Shown here: one piece after another, positions 62,050-64,000 of the stretch
Layout of the letters: each line of letters starts with the position of its first letter
Numbering within the stretch: the first letter of the stretch is position 1
NCBI RefSeq assembly: GCF_002847285.1
Contig: NZ_CP025407.1
Span: 3,422,501-3,486,500 of the forward strand
Origin: Streptomyces sp. CMB-StM0423
Lineage (GTDB): Bacteria > Actinomycetota > Actinomycetes > Streptomycetales > Streptomycetaceae
Direction: 5' to 3'
DNA: 64,000 bases
Notes under the pieces: generated by a model
What the model was told of the DNA's origin: nothing
The model's database searches: none
The model's input: the letters and a program-made list of their open reading frames with translations, nothing else
Translations under genes and position numbers: made by a program

Positions 62050-62418
62050 ATGCGCCTGCGCGCTTTTCTCTTCGCCGTCCTCACCGCCGTCGCCACCCTT
62101 GCCGTCGCCGCCGTCCCCAGCGGGGCCGCGCCGGGTGCCGCCGGGCCGGGCGAGGTCTGCTTCTGGACCCGGCCGGGGCAGATGGGCGAGGGGTGGTGTT
62201 ACCGGCCCGGAGGATACGCCGATCTGCCCCGGAACCTGCACGACAACGCGTACTCGTTCCGGTCCGACTACAACGGCAGCGTGTGGGCCATCGACTGGAC
62301 GCGGCACGGGTGCGTGTTCCGGGAGATCCGGGCGTACGAGCTGGACGACAACTGGGACTGGGGCAACAAGATCGACGGGGTGGACAGCTCCCGGCCCGCC
62401 GACTGCCAGCCCGGCTGA
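62050..62418 (+). CDS. Secreted peptidase inhibitor family I36-like protein
   Basis: A 122-residue exported protein. Residues 1-26 are a signal peptide (RAFLFAVLTAVATLAVAAVP, SGAAPG). The mature part has four Cys and the I36 pattern EVCFWTRPGQMGEGWCYRPG, then LHDNAYSFRSDY. I36 inhibitors (SMPI type) block metalloproteases and have a crystallin-like fold. GGGGG is 8 nt before the ATG. Followed by a lipoprotein gene and a second I36-like gene. Confidence 0.82.
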   Translation: MRLRAFLFAVLTAVATLAVAAVPSGAAPGAAGPGEVCFWTRPGQMGEGWCYRPGGYADLPRNLHDNAYSFRSDYNGSVWAIDWTRHGCVFREIRAYELDDNWDWGNKIDGVDSSRPADCQPG

Positions 62419-62443
62419 GTCTCACGGCGGCACGCACCAGGTC

Positions 62444-62992
62444 ATGCCCTCCCGTCCCCGTCCGGGTCTTCCCGGCCCTCTCGTCCTTCTCGGTGCGGTT
62501 CTCGGCGTCGTCCTCGCCGTGGCCGGCTGTGCCTCCACGCCCGCGCCCGCCCGGCCGCCGCTCAGCGACGACGACTCCGTACGCGCCGCGCAGCAGTTGC
62601 TCACCGACCGGTGTCTCGTCCGGCAGGGGCTCACCCCGCCCAGGCCCGGGCAGCCGCCCGGCGGGGAGAAGGAGCAGCGGGAGGTGGCCGACGCGCTCTT
62701 CGGGGCGGGTGAGGCCGAGTTGGCGGCGGAGCTGCCCACCGGGTACGTCGTGCGGGCGCACACCGACGGGTGTCTCGCCGGGGCGCAGCGCGCGCTGTAC
62801 GGGGATCAGGAGCGCTGGTTCCGGGCCTCCACCGTCGTGAACAACCTCAAGTCCATCGCCGCCTACGAGGACCGCAGCCTGGCCGCGGTCCGTGCCGACC
62901 ACCGCGCGGACGTCACCGCGCACGACCGCCTGCGCGCCCACGCCGTGGAGCGTGCCACCACCCTGCTCGACAAGGAGAAGTCACCCTCATGA
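62444..62992 (+). CDS. Lipoprotein of unknown function
   Basis: A 182-residue lipoprotein: LVLLGAVLGVVLAVAGCAST has a lipobox (AVAGC) with Cys near residue 26. The mature part contains two further Cys (DRCLV, DGCLAG) and a YGDQERWF motif; no family recognised. It lies 25 bp after the first inhibitor gene, and its TGA overlaps the ATG of the second inhibitor gene (ATGA), so all three are probably one transcript. The binding site before ATG 62444 is weak. Confidence 0.72.
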   Translation: MPSRPRPGLPGPLVLLGAVLGVVLAVAGCASTPAPARPPLSDDDSVRAAQQLLTDRCLVRQGLTPPRPGQPPGGEKEQREVADALFGAGEAELAAELPTGYVVRAHTDGCLAGAQRALYGDQERWFRASTVVNNLKSIAAYEDRSLAAVRADHRADVTAHDRLRAHAVERATTLLDKEKSPS

Positions 62993-63384
62993 CGCAGAAG
63001 AAGACGAAGACGAAGCGCAGGCCGCTCGCGCTGCTGGCCGCCGCGCTCCTGGCCGTCGGCGGCGCGTTCGCCTCGGCGGCCGTGGCCACGGCCGCGGACT
63101 GCCCGAGCGGCGAGTTCTGCACCTGGGAGCACGCGAACTTCGACGGCCAGCGCGCCAACTGGTCCGGTGACGACGGCTGGTGGGAGTCGTGGATCGCCGA
63201 CACCGACTCGTCCTGGGCCAACCACGGCATCTCCGGACCCGGCGTCAAGGACCACGTGATCGTCTACGAGGACGCCTGGCAGGGCGGCGCCGCCACCATC
63301 TGCCTCACCCCGGGCCAGGAGGTCGGCTACAACGGCGTCGCCAACGACCGCGGCGACTCCCACACCTGGGCCATGAGCTGCTGA
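62989..63384 (+). CDS. Second secreted I36-like protein
   Basis: A 131-residue exported protein: a Lys/Arg-rich start and hydrophobic signal (LALLAAALLAVGGAFASAAV, cleavage near ATAA), then the I36 pattern DCPSGEFCTWEHANFDGQRA. The end, HTWAMSC, carries the last Cys. AAGGAG is 11 nt before the ATG, which overlaps the lipoprotein stop. It may inhibit an extracellular protease. Its sequence differs a lot from the first I36 protein, so they are not a recent duplication. Confidence 0.8.
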   Translation: MTQKKTKTKRRPLALLAAALLAVGGAFASAAVATAADCPSGEFCTWEHANFDGQRANWSGDDGWWESWIADTDSSWANHGISGPGVKDHVIVYEDAWQGGAATICLTPGQEVGYNGVANDRGDSHTWAMSC

Positions 63385-63481
63385 GTCCGGGCGGCAGAAG
63401 GGGCAGCGGCGCGCGTTCCCCCACGACGCACGCCGCTGCCGCCCCCGCCGTGCCCGCGAACCTCCCCCTGGTGCCCGTTTC

Positions 63482-64000
63482 TCATCGGTCGTACGTCAGG
63501 AACAACGCGCCGCTCTCCAGCGCCTCGTGCCCCGTCAGCGTCCACACCCGCGGGTCGAACGCCGCCTCGCGGCCGAAAAGCGGGATCCCCGCGCCCGTCG
63601 TCACCGGCGCCAGCTTGACGATCAGCCGGTCGATCTCCCCGTACAGCGACCCCGCCAGCGCGCCGCCGCCGATCAGCCAGATGTCCTTGCCGTCCTCCTG
63701 CTTCAGCTCCGCCACCCGCGCGACCGGATCCCCGGCGACCACCTCGACCGCCGCGGCCGGGCTCTCCCCCAGCGTCGTGGAGAAGACCAGGTGGCGCAGG
63801 TGCGGGTACGCGTCGGGCACGCCGGCCGCCAGCCCGATCTCGTACGACTTGCGCCCCTCCAGCACCGTGTCGAAGCTGCTGCCCTCCGCCGTGACGCCCA
63901 GCGCCTCGCGGGCCATGAAGGGCAGCGTCTCCGGGTAGTTGGCGGCGAGGTACTGCACGTAGTCGGCGGGCAGCGGCCAGAAGCCGCCGGGTCCCGTCGG
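63482..64000 (-). CDS. RibD/DHFR-like reductase, N-terminus beyond the window
   Basis: The visible 172 residues end at a TGA at 63482 and match the RibD C-terminal/dihydrofolate reductase-like family: VLEGRKSYEIG, HLVFSTTL, DIWLIGGGALAGSLYGEIDR and ITTGAGIPLFG-like residues. The frame is open to the window edge with GFWPLPADYVQYLAANYPET, which is internal in this family, so the start is to the right of 64000. Substrate unknown. Confidence 0.85.
   Translation of the reverse strand, partial: PTGPGGFWPLPADYVQYLAANYPETLPFMAREALGVTAEGSSFDTVLEGRKSYEIGLAAGVPDAYPHLRHLVFSTTLGESPAAAVEVVAGDPVARVAELKQEDGKDIWLIGGGALAGSLYGEIDRLIVKLAPVTTGAGIPLFGREAAFDPRVWTLTGHEALESGALFLTYDR

Overview
The window is high-GC actinobacterial DNA, almost certainly Streptomyces or a close relative. 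Evidence: strong G/C bias at third codon positions, GTG and TTG starts, a conservon (CvnA-D) operon with two P450 genes, DUF397 and RsbW-type ATPase pieces, a c-di-AMP riboswitch in front of an M23 cell-wall peptidase, three SpoIIE/PP2C phosphatases and an AtrA-like TetR regulator. From memory, not checked by search, the gene order MarR - MFS - SpoIIE - NDH - TetR(AtrA) - ECF sigma - NsdA-like - asparagine-synthase-like - L2HG oxidase - TrmB - PrsW, with an M23 peptidase further on, matches the Streptomyces coelicolor SCO4108-SCO4122 neighbourhood.

Layout. 0.2-16.9 kb: the conserved chromosomal block just named, with regulators of development and secondary metabolism, a type II NADH dehydrogenase, a sigma factor fused to a zinc-finger anti-sigma domain, a membrane anchor and an NPCBM-like domain, tRNA (m7G46) methyltransferase and a PrsW-type protease. 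16.95-36.04 kb: a 19-kb defence island visibly poorer in G+C at third positions. Its left half holds a NaeI-type restriction endonuclease, Vsr, a divergent operon of a ParB-like protein, an SNF2-type helicase and a DUF3883 nuclease, a treble-clef/HNH-like protein and a cytosine-C5 methyltransferase. An eroded IS3-type transposase separates this from the right half: two proteins I do not recognise, translationally coupled to an 1860-residue DUF1998 helicase (DruE-like), a perfect terminator, and a PIN-like nuclease protein. 36.05-41.2 kb: chromosomal genes resume (orphan DUF397, AbiEi/DUF559-like protein, VOC protein, riboswitch-controlled M23 peptidase, membrane SpoIIE phosphatase).

41.5-47.6 kb: a minus-strand conservon operon, cvnA-cvnB-cvnC-cvnD-CYP157-like-CYP154-like, in which every junction overlaps; the CYP157-like protein has lost the ExxR motif. 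48.1-51.4 kb: an exported arylsulfotransferase, a type III polyketide synthase and a PAPS-type sulfotransferase. This is the gene set of the two-step sulfation relay of caprazamycin biosynthesis, but no liponucleoside genes are nearby. 51.4-53.9 kb: 2.5 kb without a credible gene, packed with several unrelated repeat families and one cloverleaf-like fold. 53.9-64 kb: NUDIX hydrolase, a small protein, a deletion scar joining a truncated ATPase to a truncated DUF397 gene, a HelD/HelR-like ATPase, a Ser/Thr kinase, a PCMT-like methyltransferase, a PAS-SpoIIE phosphatase, an operon of I36 inhibitor - lipoprotein - I36 inhibitor, and a RibD/DHFR-like gene running off the edge.

The most interesting items are the stand-alone sulfation relay cassette, the double defence island, the sigma/anti-sigma/NPCBM fusion, and the repeat-packed interval.
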